DNA of 64,000 nt, from the NCBI GenBank assembly GCA_027625915.1, contig JANTQA010000021.1:868001-932000 (forward strand), read 5' to 3'. Below are positions 1-12,661 of the stretch, one piece after another. Every line of letters begins with the position of its first letter. The stretch's first letter is position 1. The notes beneath the pieces are model-generated. The model did no database searches. It saw nothing but the letters and a program-made list of their open reading frames with translations, and was not told the origin of the DNA. The DNA is from Anaeramoeba flamelloides (lineage: Eukaryota; Metamonada; Anaeramoebidae). The position numbers were made by a program, and so were the translations under genes.

Positions 1-3000
1 ATTTTAATTATGTGAATATTAACGAAAAATTTTTTTTGAGTGCCTCACGATATTGAAATTTTGAAAACCAAAACATCTTTCGCTACTCTATTTATAAAAA
101 GAAAGCGAACCCAAAGTAATATAGAGTTGAGTCTTTAAATTTTAGATTTTTTGAACATTTTTTTTGATTAAATTTTTGGTTTTATTAAAATTGGTTTTGG
201 ATCCAGAAATGTGTTTATAGTGAATTAGTGAAATTAATCAAAGAATAAACTGAAATAAAGTCCCGAAAGGGGTACTATTTAAAAAAAATATTTTCTTTGT
301 GAAGACATAACAAGAAAGATCACCCTTCCAAATAAATTTGTTAAAATTAAAAATGAAATAAATAAAATCGATAAAAACCTATTTTCAATTATTTTTTTTC
401 TATCTTCTTAATGTGGATGAATCAGTCAATTTATAACTTTGAATTCTAAACCCATTACTATGTATTATTATTTTCCAAAACATTTTTTAACAAATTTGTT
501 TTTAAAAATTTTTTTATCAAATAGTTTTATTAAACCAAAACCAAATATTCTATTTCAAAAATTAAATTAATTGAGTTTAATTCTATGAATCGAAAAACAA
601 TGATAAAAGATTCAACCCAAAATAAAGGAAAATTCTAGAAAAATTTTCACTTAGTTTAAGATAAAAAATTTGGTTCACAATTTTAATCGATTATAAATAA
701 TTATAAAATCAAACAAATTAGTCTATAAATCTAGATTTCTGAAGAGGAATTCATTAAAAAATCCTATTTTCTGAAACAAACTTAGATAAATTAAATGAAA
801 ATAGGATTTTTAAAATTCATTTTGGGAATTCCAATTACAAAAATTAAAAACAAAAAAATTATTAACTAAGTTCTAAAAATTCAAAAAAACAAAACAAAAA
901 AAAGTTTCATAGAAATATCAAATTGCAAAAATGTAAAAAACAAAATTTCAATAGAATTTAAATGACTAAAATTTTCAAACAAAAAAAGAAAAAGAGCAAA
1001 ACACAAATACCAAAGTATCAATAACAGAAATTCAAATAAAAATAAACACAAAAGTAAATTCATCAAATAGAATTGTGCACAAAAATCAATTAAACAAAAA
1101 AAAAATGTTAACTATTGTGGAAAAAAAGTGAAATAGGGAAAAAAAAGTTAAACACGGTTTTTCATCAGTAAGATTAATAGACTCTGAAAACAAAAATAAA
1201 TCAATTAAAAGAACATACAACTAAACTTCAAATAATAATATATTATATTATTTTCAATTAAACCAACAAACATGATTTAAATCTACTTTCGTATCGAAAT
1301 TGTTTAAGTGGTTTTGGAGATCTTAAAAATAGTTATTTTTCAACAAATTGTTAATAATTCATCAATCAAAGAAAAAATTTTTGATACCAAAAGAAAGTCT
1401 TAAAAGTCTGTTATTGTGTTGAAACCTTCATTTTATTTTTAATCATTTATTTATTCTTTTATTAATTGATATTATTTTGAACTTTCATATTCTATTAATG
1501 TTTCCCAACAAGACAAGGAAAATTTTTTCAAAAAAAAATCACTAAAATTTGTATTTTTGAAATACACTCATATAATAAACATTATTATACATAACAATTT
1601 TCAAAAAGGTTTACAACTTTAATCGATATTAAAACGAATTGAAAAAAAAATGAAATTTTTCAGTAATATTTTTTTCATTTTTAATTGTAAAATTTTTGAA
1701 TTTTTTAATTGACTTAGTTGAGAGATTATTTTCAAGTATTTTTTGAATAGTTCGAAAAGAATAAAATTTTTCAATTTGATTATAGTACAAAATATTTCAA
1801 TCAAAAGATATCGCTAAATTAGATTGAAAATCTGATTTTTTATCTGTTTTTGGAATATTTTTTATCATTTTATTTTTTTCCATGTTTGGGTTTTTATATA
1901 CGTTCCCGATTGCTTTCTGCAAATTGCTTTAACATTTATTCTTTTTTAAATCTTAATGTTCAATCAAAAGTTCATTCATTTCAACTTTTTTCATTAAAAA
2001 AATACCCTGAAAATAGGTGTTTTTTTCCAAAGTCGGTTTTTTTTCAAAAGTCGGTATTTTTGAAAAAGGGGGTATTCAGATTTTAATGAGTTAAACAGCT
2101 ATCCTTTTTTTATTACATAAAATTATGATAACTTTGGAAAAATAATTTATAAAAGAAGTATAACTAAAATTCAGTGTATAGTTTTGGCTAACTTTAATTT
2201 TCGGTGTTTAAATTTTCCTTGTAGTGAATTAAAAATAGTTTTGAACTTTTTTTCCCTGTTTCACTTTTTTTCCTGAAATATTATTCCTGATTAGATTCAT
2301 ATAGGATCCTTAGTTCATACAATAGATAGGTTATCAAAAAAAAAAGGAACCAAACGAATATTTAGCGATCAGAAATTGTCTTTTATTTTGGTGAAAATTT
2401 TTCTTCATAAAAAAGAAAAAGGAAAGTCAACAAAAAATTCAATCCCTTTTATCAGTACAATAATTGAAATTATTTTTAAAAATTTCAAATTATTTATACT
2501 CAGCTACTTCTTGTTATGTTGTTATGAGTCGATTGAAAGATATAAAAGATAACTTTTTAATCTGGTTGCAAGGATTATTCAAAAAATACTCAAAGAAATT
2601 ACTTGTCAAGTATTTGTGAGAATAAAATCTAAATATACACATTAAACTACTTTATCAAAATTCAAGAAGGGTACTGAATTAAATTTCTCAAAATATCAAT
2701 TTCTTAATTATCATGGTTAAGATACTGGGTATTTCTTCATGAACTAGTCTCTATTATTTTTTTTTTTTTGACCAAATCTAAATAAGGATTCCTTCTTTAG
2801 AAATATGTTTAATATTGAAAATAAACAGAGCCTTTCAAATCTAAGTAATTGGCAAAAATTTTTCTCAATCTTTATTAAATTTAGCTAAAAAAATTTAATA
2901 GAGATTAGTTCCTTAAGTTAATAATTATTAACTTATTTTGTAATTTGAAATAAAAATTTTCTTTTATTAATTAGAAAAGTACCTATTTTTCAACTCTTTC

Positions 3001-3134
3001 AATCATTGTATAAGTTGTAATAAATGATTGTATGAATGATCTTTTGAAAGAGATTCTTGAGTTTTAATTGAATTCAAAAGAAACTCTAATTGAGAATTAT
3101 CATTTTTTTAAAAGATTATTTGAATTTCAATAAA
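1..3134. other. AT-rich spacer, no gene seen
   Basis: No open frame here has a recognisable domain, and the short frames are dominated by Phe, Leu, Ile and Lys as expected from random AT-rich DNA. Around 2022-2080 there is a short local repeat in which the unit AGTCGGT followed by a T run recurs. An exon or promoter of the downstream kinase gene could lie near 2.7-3.1 kb but I cannot identify it. Confidence 0.6.
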
Positions 3135-3223
3135 ATGTCTAAGAGGCATCATAAAAAAAAAAACATCACAAAAAAAAGAAAAAGAAAAAGAAAAAAAATT
3201 TACTTCCAGAAAAAGAAGAAGGA

Positions 3224-6200
3224 ATGATTATTGGTCAATATGTAATTCTATTCATATTTTAAAACAAATAAGCCTGCTTTGTCTTTTGTTAAAAAGAAAA
3301 ACAAATAAACAAAATGAAAAAAAAAACAAACAATATGAAAAAATTGCTAATTGTTTCTTCTTTCCTGAAAACTTGTTTTATTTTAATTTTAATCTTGATC
3401 TTTTACTCGCCCGTTTAGCAACTTGGAGAAGCCATTGGAGAAGGTGGATTTGGGAAAGTTTACAAGGCAATTAATTTAGAATCTGGAGAGTTTGTTGCTG
3501 TAAAGTCCATCCCATTGAGCAGGATTCCAAAATCTGAGCTTAGCTCAACCCTCATTGAAATTGATTTATTAAAAAAACTTGATAATCCGTATATTGTCAA
3601 ATACCTTGGTTCTGCAAAAACAAAGACTCACTTGTATATTATCCTTGAGTTTATTGAGTGCGGATCTCTTCAAAAAGTATTGAAAAAATTTAAAAAGTTA
3701 ACAGAAACATTAGTTGCTAAATACATTTTTCAAACTTTAAAAGGATTAGTTTATTTACATGAACAAGGTAAAATTTTCCGATTTATCAACAAAAAAAAAA
3801 AACAAAGAAATTTTCAATCATTAATGTTTTGGTAAGTGAATAAAAAAAAACGAAGAAATTGGCTTTTACTTAACTTCAAGTGTTCCCTCCTTCCTTTTTA
3901 TAATAAATAAAAAAAATAGGTGTTATTCATCGGGATATTAAAGGTGCAAATCTTTTATCAACAAAAGAAGGCTATATCAAATTGACTGATTTTGGTGTTT
4001 CGACAACTCTTGGTAAAATTGACAATGATTCCGCTGCTTTGGGTACACCGTATTGGAGTAAGTCCTTCCAGATCCACAATTATTATATTTTTTTTTTTTT
4101 TTTATTATTGTTTTTCTTTTTCCTCAACACCAAACGGGAACGATCAAAAACAAACATTTATTGACAAACTATTGTAATGAATACCAAAAATCCAAAATCT
4201 TTCTAATAAAAACCCAATAGTGGCACCAGAAGTTGTTGAATTACAACCATCGGCCACTTCGTGTGATATTTGGTCTGTGGGTTGCACAGTTATTGAATTG
4301 TTAACAGGGAAGCCACCATATTTTGACCTTGCACCAGTACAGGCTCTATATAAAATCGTGCAAGATGATTGCCCACCTATACCCGAAGGCGTTAGCCCAA
4401 ATTGTAGGTCTTTTCTTTTGGAATGTTTCCAAAAGGACCCTAATTTAAGAATTGGCGCAAGAAGATTAATAAAGCATTCCTGGATGAAAAAGGCGGAAAA
4501 GGATTGGAAAAAAACTAAAGATACAGAAAAAGAAAATGAATCTGACGAGGAAGACTTTAATTTTTCCGAGGAAGACGAAATAAAAAATCAAAAGGATCAA
4601 GAATTAGATTCTTTTGATAGTTCCAATGATTTTGGCGACATGGATGGTTTTGGTGATATTGGCAAGTATAATATCTCTCTCCTTTCTTTCTTTGTTTCTT
4701 TTTTTTTCTTCTTTTTTTTTCAAATTTTATATCAATTTCACATCAATTTGACTTTTTACTAAAAAATTTTGAAACAAAAACATAGTGTTTAAAGGGAAAT
4801 TTACTGATTTCTATAAGGATATCATCATTCTATATACTGTTTGTAATTAATATGTTTTGATTTTTTTACTTGGATTTGTATTTATTGATTCTTCCCAATA
4901 GTTTCTATATCTTTCATATTTAGTACATCCCCAAAAGAAATAATTTCAATTTGACTATAGATTTTTTAGAATTTTTTGATTTGAAACAACAAGAGCAGGA
5001 TTTAAAGTGGCTTTCATTGAGAAAATATGAATATATTCTTAGGACATTTGTAAAAGAGATCGAAATTTCAGAAATAACCCTGAAGATTTTTGATTAAGAT
5101 ATATTTGCTGTTTAAATCTCATTTGTTTTCTAGTTGTTTTAGAATTATTTTGAAATATTCAGAAGTTTTCCAACCCTTATTTGAAATTAACGAATTTTTA
5201 ATATAATTTTCAAGAAATTTTGTTTTACTTCTGGGTATCTGTTTTTTAATTTGTTTGATATTTTCCATTTGATTCCAATTTATATCAATATTTTCTTCCT
5301 GGGTATATATAATGTCATAAGTTATTAGGTAACGAGGCTCTGGTAAATTCAGTTGGTTTAATTTTTTTAAACAAGTCCAAATTTTCTTTTGTTTTATACT
5401 TAAATTAATGAAACCAACCTTAATTTAATTACGTATAATATTTATCGAAGTGCTTTTTTTGAACTTTTAATATTGATCTTAATCTGTAGTTAATCCAAGT
5501 ATTTATACCTTTTAATTCCTTTTTTGATTAATTAAAAATTCTCAAACCATAATATAACTGAGAGATAAGTTAACTACTTTAAATAACCTTAATACAATAG
5601 AGAATTGAGAATTTTTTAAAATAGATTTATCTCTGTCAAAAGTGTTTTGAGGTGTTTTTTTTTTATTTTCAGTTTTACTGGGCTTTTTTTATAAGTAAAA
5701 TTCACAAATATTTGACGTTACTTTGATTTTTTTGAATGATTATTTTTTTTTCTTATTAGGGGATCATTCCGAATTCTTAAAGTATTCCATATAAAACACA
5801 AAGACACTGAGTTTTATTGGATTGATATTTCCTTTCATAATTAAAATAAGATCGTCTGTAAACATTTGAGTATGTTCACTTAGAAACTCATTTTTTTCAC
5901 TAAGAAAATGTGTTATATCACCAAATAAGATAGGTGATAATGGATCTACTTGGGTTTTTATATATTATTAAAATAATTCGAAAAAAGTAATTAATTTTTC
6001 AAAATTCTAAGATACCAAAAAAAAAAAAAAAAAAAAAAAAACAAATACATTAAATGTCTTAATTCATTTTTTTGACCAATAAGATATGCACAAAATATAT
6101 TAGTATAAAAAAAATAATTTACTTAAATTTCAAAATGTTAAATCTATGTAAACTTTAAAGAATATTGTTACATTTTTAAATTTTAAACATTTTTTTATAA

Positions 6201-8859
6201 TAAAAAATAAATTGAAGAAATATTATTTAAATCTAATAAAAAAAATGAAAATGAATTAAATTTTAATAGGATTAAGACCCAATATTTATAAAATATTTAT
6301 GCATGCACATATTTGTGTATGTATATAATTGAATAATAATTTTATGTATTAGTTTAAATTCATATATTTAGATCAATATGAATATTATTTATTTCTTTCC
6401 TCAATAACTCATTAATCAACTAATTCCATTAACCAACTAATTCTTTCATTAATAAAATAATTTTTTTAACAAAATAATTTTCTAAAAATAATTAATAACA
6501 AGTTTAAAACCATTAAAATTAAATAATCAATTTGGAAAATCGATAAGAGATGATTTAATGGGGGGCTTTGATGAGCTAGATGATGATGATGATGAAGCAA
6601 ATTTAACAAAATTAAAAGGTGAAATAAATTTAAAAAATGGGGATGGTAAAAATCGACTTGATCTTTGGAAAGAAAAATCAAATAGTGACGAAACTTCTGA
6701 TTCTGATTCAGATGATCAAGATTTTGAACAAAATAAAAAAAGTTTGAAATCCGGAACGAGAAATAATCAAAAGGATATTATTAAGAAATATGAAGAAAAG
6801 GATTCTGAGGAATCTGATTGGGGGGAAATGATTGGTAGTGGTGATGATAAGGCCGACACAAAGGGTGGAATTAATACAGATTTTGCACAAAAATTAAAAA
6901 ATAAGATTAAAGAACAAAAGCATCAAACAAAAACAGTAAAAAGAGAAAAGAGTAAAGGTAAAGACAAGGGCAAGGGTAAGGGCAAGGACAAGGGTAAAAA
7001 AAAACACTGAAAGTACTGATTCAGATTTCAATTCTGATTCTGAGGATATCAATTTTGATCTTGAAAGCTCTGAGAAGGAAAATGATAAAGAGCACACTGG
7101 TAAAAATGAAGAATGTGAAAGGCACCAACGACAAGGCAGGACTGTGATTAGTTTAATTGAATCTTTAAAGCCATCTTCCACTGAACAAAACATTCTTCGA
7201 GTCTGTGATAATTTATGTGTGATCTTTCAGCATTTACCAAGAACAAAGGATTTTTTGATTCAATATCATGGTGTGATCCCAATTTTAGAAATGCTGGAAG
7301 TTGAAAACCCCTTAATTTTGCATTCAATTTTAAGGGTCGTCAACCAAATTATGGACAACAATGAAAATATCCAAGAAAACTTATGCTTAGTTGGTGGTGT
7401 GCCATTGATCATGAAATTTGCATCGAAGAATTATTCGAATGAAATTAGAGAGCAGGCATCTCAATTTATACACCAGGCATGCATGTCATCTTCTTTAACA
7501 TTGCAAATGTTTATTGCGTGCCGGGTGTTGCCCGTTTTAGTTGACCTGTTAAAGGTTAATTATAAAAACCACAAGCCAATTGTTTTAAGAGCTATTCAAA
7601 ACATTAATGCTGTCTTCCGTTTGCAATCACAGACGCCAAAAAATGATTTTTGTCGGTTATTTGTTAAGGCCGGACTGTTAAGCCCGCTGCTTGATGTTTA
7701 CCAACGAGTGATGGAAGATACCGAAGAGGGGATGTCCAAAGTGCTGTTAAATTTATCCAAACTGCTGTTTACATTTTCCCAGGCAGACACCATCGTTAAA
7801 ATCCACTTTTCCGATAACAGGGTTTTAAAAAAATTATTTAAGCTATTGCCAAATATCGAAGACAGCGAAATCCTATCTCTAATGCTCAAATCTATTAAAA
7901 ATATCTCCTTCCTGTTGGAAACCCAAGAAAATTTGGTTCGCAACGGCGTGATCAAGGTTTTGATCATCATTTTAAACGAACAAAAGGCTGCAAAGTCGAA
8001 GAGATTAACGGAGTTCCAGATCCTTTCAACAATGTTTAATCTCTGTAAAGTTAATTCCAAAAGACAAGAAGAATCTGCTAAGGCGGTAATCATACCACAT
8101 TTGCAGCAGATCATTTATGACGAAACATCTGCAAAGCATTTTGCCTTCCCAATAATCTGCCTATTAGCCAAGTCTTCAAGAGAAACCAGAAAGGAATTGG
8201 CAAAATATGATGGCGTCAATTTCTATATGTATGTATTGAAATTTGGATATTGGAGAATACATGCACTGGATGCAATCGCAACCTGGCTAAAGGATTCCAA
8301 AAGTGTGGTCGAGCCCATTCTATTAAACCAGAAAAAGTACATTTTGACTCTTGTAAAATTGCTTACTGAAACTTCAACTTATTTATTAGGCAACATTTTG
8401 AAACCGTTTTTAACAATTGTAGGGCTGTCGGTTGATTTGAATAAAAAATTGACAAAGTATGGCATCGTGCCAGTAATTAAAAGCCATCTAAATCATAAAA
8501 ATGCAGATGTTAGAATCGACCTTTTAAAAATTTTATTTTCTTTGGTGAAGCACGGAGACCAGAAAATAATTCTGAAAGAATTTTCTTTCGAAAGCTTGAA
8601 ACGGTTAAAAGAAAGAGAAAAGAGTGTCATCGCTCAAAATATGCTAGGTTTGATACAAGATTTGATTTATCCTTCCAAAAGTAATCAAAAATCATTGAAA
8701 AAAAAATCTGACAGAAAAGCAATCGAAGAAATAGATATAGATTCTTTTCAAAAAAAAATAAAAAGAAACTCTGGGGAGAAAGAAAAAAGAAACGTTCATA
8801 AAAAGAAAAAACATAAGCATACAAGAAAATCTTCAAAACTACATTCAAAAAAGCATTAA
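3224..8859 (+). CDS. Cdc7/sepA/MAP3K-epsilon-type STE kinase with ARM-like C-terminus
   Basis: Five exons: 3224-3241, 3419-3767, 3920-4057, 4221-4665 and 6503-8859. All junctions agree in phase and give about 1,101 residues if one frameshift is allowed near 7000. The kinase domain is N-terminal (residues ~8-260): glycine loop [13 protein letters not shown] lysine, [10 protein letters not shown] catalytic loop, TDFG and GTPYWMAPEV. The segment [10 protein letters not shown] followed by EIDLLKKL is typical of the Cdc7p/sepA/MAP3K-epsilon group, which acts in septation and cytokinesis signalling. An acidic Ser/Asp/Glu/Lys-rich linker follows, then about 500 residues of helical ARM-like repeats and a basic tail. 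The frame stops just after an A9 tract (6996-7004) but continues at once in the next frame with the same acidic composition. The start is uncertain: ATG 3224 is used here, while an upstream ATG at 3135 opens a Lys/His-rich frame that is out of phase by one A in an A11 run. Confidence 0.85.
4666..6502 (+). other. 1.84-kb intron of the Cdc7-like kinase gene
   Basis: Donor GTATAA after GGC AA; acceptor ATAACAAG before T TTA AAA. The phases match exactly. The downstream exon reads through [16 protein letters not shown] into an acidic stretch that continues the acidic end of the kinase exon. The interior is AT-rich with a long A run near 6014-6041 and no coding potential. Confidence 0.7.
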
Positions 8860-10224
8860 CTTTTTTTTTTTTCTTCTTTCTTTATTGTTATTGATTTTAT
8901 TTATATAATACCAAATAATATATATATATGTCTTTCGCTACAATTTCGGTATTTTTTATTTTTTCTAATTTTCTATAATTGACAACAAAAATAATATTGA
9001 ATCTTGTGTGAATATTAAAAATTGAAAGTGAATTGTTGATCAATAAACTAATAAAGAAAAAAAAATTCAAAGATAATAAACTGAAACTTTTTTTGTTTAT
9101 TGTGAAAGCATATAATTAAAAATCTATTAATTTGGAATTGAATAAAGAGTTACCAAGTTGAAATTTGAATTTAACAAGGTTAAAAAAGTTTAGCTATTCT
9201 GTTTTTTGATCATTAGAGATTTATTCATAATGGATTTGTTTTGAAAAACAAAATGCCTTGAAATACTACAATTTTTCGAAACATAAGAAGGTATTTATTT
9301 TTTTTGGGAATAATTTTTTTGTAAAACAACAATTTCAATTTCAAATTCTAACGAACAAAACGTTATTTATTTAGAGTAAGACTGGAAAACAGGATTTAAT
9401 TGCTTTTTTTGAAGTGGAATTGTCTTTAAAAAATTAAATCCTTAATAGACATCAGTGATTTGGTACTCATTTCTATTTTATAAGATTTACTTTTTGAGAT
9501 TATCTATTGCCAAGTGGGTTTTAAAATGTATAAATACATTTGGGAAATAAAACAATTTATAACTTGAATGATTGGTAGTTGTTCGATTTTTTAATTTTTT
9601 TGGTTGAAAAAATTAACAAAAAAGAGAAATTTATTTCCTCTACTCATAGAAAGTTTAGTGTAATTTCAATATTGGTTTTAAAATTGTCTTGTTTTGATGG
9701 TGTGTGTTCTACTCGGTAAAGAAAAAAGGTGTTGTATTTTTCCAAGAAAAAATTTTAAAAGAAATTTCAATTTCTACAAAAAATAAAAGGGTTTTCTTTA
9801 TTTCTTCGAATTTATAAGAAAAAAAATCAATTTCACCACCTTTGGACTGTTTTTTAAATTAATTAGATTTTAATAACTTGAAATAATAAAAACATTGGAA
9901 ATATTTTTCTTTTTTTTTCAATTTTTTAACAAAAGATTCTGGGATTTTGTTGAACCAAAATAGTGAAGCAAGTGTTGGGCTTAACATTATTCTAATCAAA
10001 TTATATGTTTATATTCCTTAAAAAATTGTTTAAAAAACATTATTCTTGTATATCAAGGTCTGTATGTTTGTGTGTATATGTGTATATGTATGTATCATGA
10101 TAATATTGTATTTATTATATAAATTAAAATTGAAATTAAAATAATTTTTTTTTAAATTTATTTTGATTGTGAATGACCATTCTTAACTTTGATTTTTTGA
10201 TTCTTGTTAATTATTCCTGATAAA

Positions 10225-10387
10225 TACAGCCGTTTCAACTCAGCTGTGAATCGGCAACTTCTCATTCAACTTTTGGAAACCGTTGAAAACCATTTCAAAT
10301 TATTTCAAATTATTTGAAATGGTTTTCAACGGTTTCCAAAAGTTGAATGAGAAGTTGCCGATTCACACATGAGTTGTAACGGCTGTA
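10225..10387. mobile_element. 163-bp foldback (MITE-like) element
   Basis: The sequence is almost entirely one hairpin. It starts TACAGCCGTT and ends AACGGCTGTA, with arms of about 76 bp that differ at only a few positions, meeting in a short AT-rich turn. The GC content is clearly above its surroundings. Ends of the form TA-CAGCC...GGCTG-TA resemble non-autonomous Tc1/mariner-type elements with TA target duplication; that family assignment is an inference. The high arm identity suggests a young insertion or selection for the hairpin. Confidence 0.8.
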
Positions 10388-11696
10388 TATTTCGTTTTTT
10401 TAAAAACTAAAGAAAATCTTTTAATTTAAGAGGTTAACTATTGAGATAATCTTTTTTTTTTGAGTAAATTACTTAATTGAGATTTTCAAGACAACAAACA
10501 AATGTGCATGATTCTACTCACAATTGGGAATATAAACTATTTTTCAGTCAAAGAGTACCAGTTTTATTGAAGATATAGAACATATACTTAAAGCGTAATC
10601 CAATATTCTTCTCAAAATAATTTTTTAATTTCAAGATCAGAATTATTTTTTCTAATTTCTTCAATTTTTTGTTTTGCTTTTTCAAATTTTTTATTTTGAT
10701 TGTTTTTTTGATTATTTTTTTTTTTCTTTTCTTTTTTTTTTTTTGATACTTTTTTCTTGCAAAAACAAATTTGTGAAAAAAAAAGATCTTTGAAAATACC
10801 GATAAAAATTAAGAAATTTGGGGTAATAAAATTTCTTTTAAAAATAATAAAATTATTTGGAAAAAAACTCTTTTGTAAAATCCTTTTTCAGTGAAAGTTC
10901 GATAATAAAAAAACGGTAATTCTCATTGCAAAAATTGTGGTTCACTTTTTTCATCGTTTTTGATTTTATTTTTTTTAATTTTTGGAATATCAAGTTTTTA
11001 TAAATTTTATGAATACTTTAAAAGTGAATTAATAATAAAATTTAATTATTAGTCGTTCTTGGAAAAAAATGAATATATATATTTATATATATAATCAATT
11101 TTTCATTTTAGGTGGGTTACAATTTTTGAAAAGGGTGTTTGGTGAAAACAATACTGATGATTTTGTTTCAAGTTCAATCATGGTCTGTATCAAGAGTTTG
11201 CAGTGGGTGTAAAAGAACATGGTTGTAATATTTTCCTCTAACATGATTAACTTATAAAATGTTGTTGTCATTATTTAAGGTAATTAAAAAAAAACAATTT
11301 AAATTCAACCAAGAATTCTGAAAAAATGATTATTTAACAACATCGAGATTTCAAAAAAAAAAATATTGTTTTAAATTTGGGTGTTAAATGATTCCTTAAA
11401 TTCTAAAATTAAGAATACCTTGAACACACAAATTAAAAAAAAATCACATAAATATCAACGGTTAAGCTAATTTCTCATCTTTTCAAATCCTAAATAATTG
11501 ACAAACCAAAAAACTGATTATTTTTTTCTTGGTTATAAGGATGGTATTACTTTTATTTAAATTTAAAAACTTAATTCTTGTTTTTTTCCCTTTTTTAGCT
11601 CTAAAAAGTCGTTTTATTTATTAAAATTCTTGAGAGAAAGAGGATTTTGTTATTCTTATTAAATAAAATAATCAATAAACACTTAATTTTTTTACA

Positions 11697-11733
<37 letters not shown>
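11697..11733. repeat. (AT)n microsatellite
   Basis: A run of roughly 16 alternating TA/AT dinucleotides in the spacer between the kinase and Hsp110 genes. Confidence 0.9.
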
Positions 11734-11736
<3 letters not shown>

Positions 11737-12661
11737 CCTTTACAAGGCTACAATAAATTTAAAAAAAAAAACAAAATTTATTTTTCTATTCTTATTTTCC
11801 ATTTTCAAAAAATTTGGAAATAAGAGTTATTATCCAAAAATAATAATAAGTGAGGGGTTTTCAAATTTTTGGAACATTAAAAAAAAAATTCAAAATACCA
11901 TGAAACTTAAAAATTATAGTTCCAAAACAGCCCAAAATAAAAATCAATATTTACTGATCTTTAAAAATTTACCTTTTTTGAACAATATTTAAAAGTGTTT
12001 CAAGAATCTTCAATTTTTTTTTCAATTTTACAAGCTTAAAAACTAAAAAAAATGAAAAAATTCTGATTAGAAAAGAAAAAAAAAAAAAAAAAAAAAACTG
12101 AAAAAATGAAATATTAAACCAATTTGTTTAATTTTTAAAAAAATATTGTTTTCTCAAAATAGAAATTATATTTTGATAAGAATTTGGTATAAAACATTAC
12201 AAAAGTTACTTCTTTTCAGATTATAAATTGGATCAGCATTTTGGAAAAATAGTTTATTTTTGCAAATAATTACTATATAATTCATATTTAGTAAAAAAAA
12301 AATTTTTTTTAAAACATTTCATAAATTCTTTCCAAAAAAGAATAATATTGTCTAGTGAAAATAAAAAGTAGATTAAAAAAAAAAAAAAATAACATTTTTT
12401 GAATTAAAATTTTAAAATGATTTAATATTTATTGGTTTATAATTAATTTTAAAATTGATTATTTTATTAGTTTATAAATAAAATGATTATTTTAATGAAA
12501 AAATCCAAATAAAAAAAAAGTGAATATAAAAAATACAAGAAACACAAGAAATGAAATAAATTTTAATTATTTCTTTGGTTGTTTTTAAAAATTAAAGCCA
12601 AGTGTATTTTCAATATGATATATAATCAAAATAATGGGATTTAAAGAAATATTTTCATTTT

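Larger units (their letters stand above)
8860..12661. other. AT-rich spacer with foldback element and microsatellites
   Basis: No gene is recognisable. The spacer lies between the 3' ends of two convergent genes (the kinase on plus and the Hsp110 on minus). It carries the foldback at 10225-10387, an (AT)n tract near 11700-11732 and several long A or T runs (for example near 12080-12097). Confidence 0.6.

Noticed and set aside
3982-4177. Short frames continuing past the kinase DFG region into a Phe-rich stretch
   Set aside because: They read into a T-rich intron (4058-4220); the spliced join gives the expected GTPYWMAPEV.
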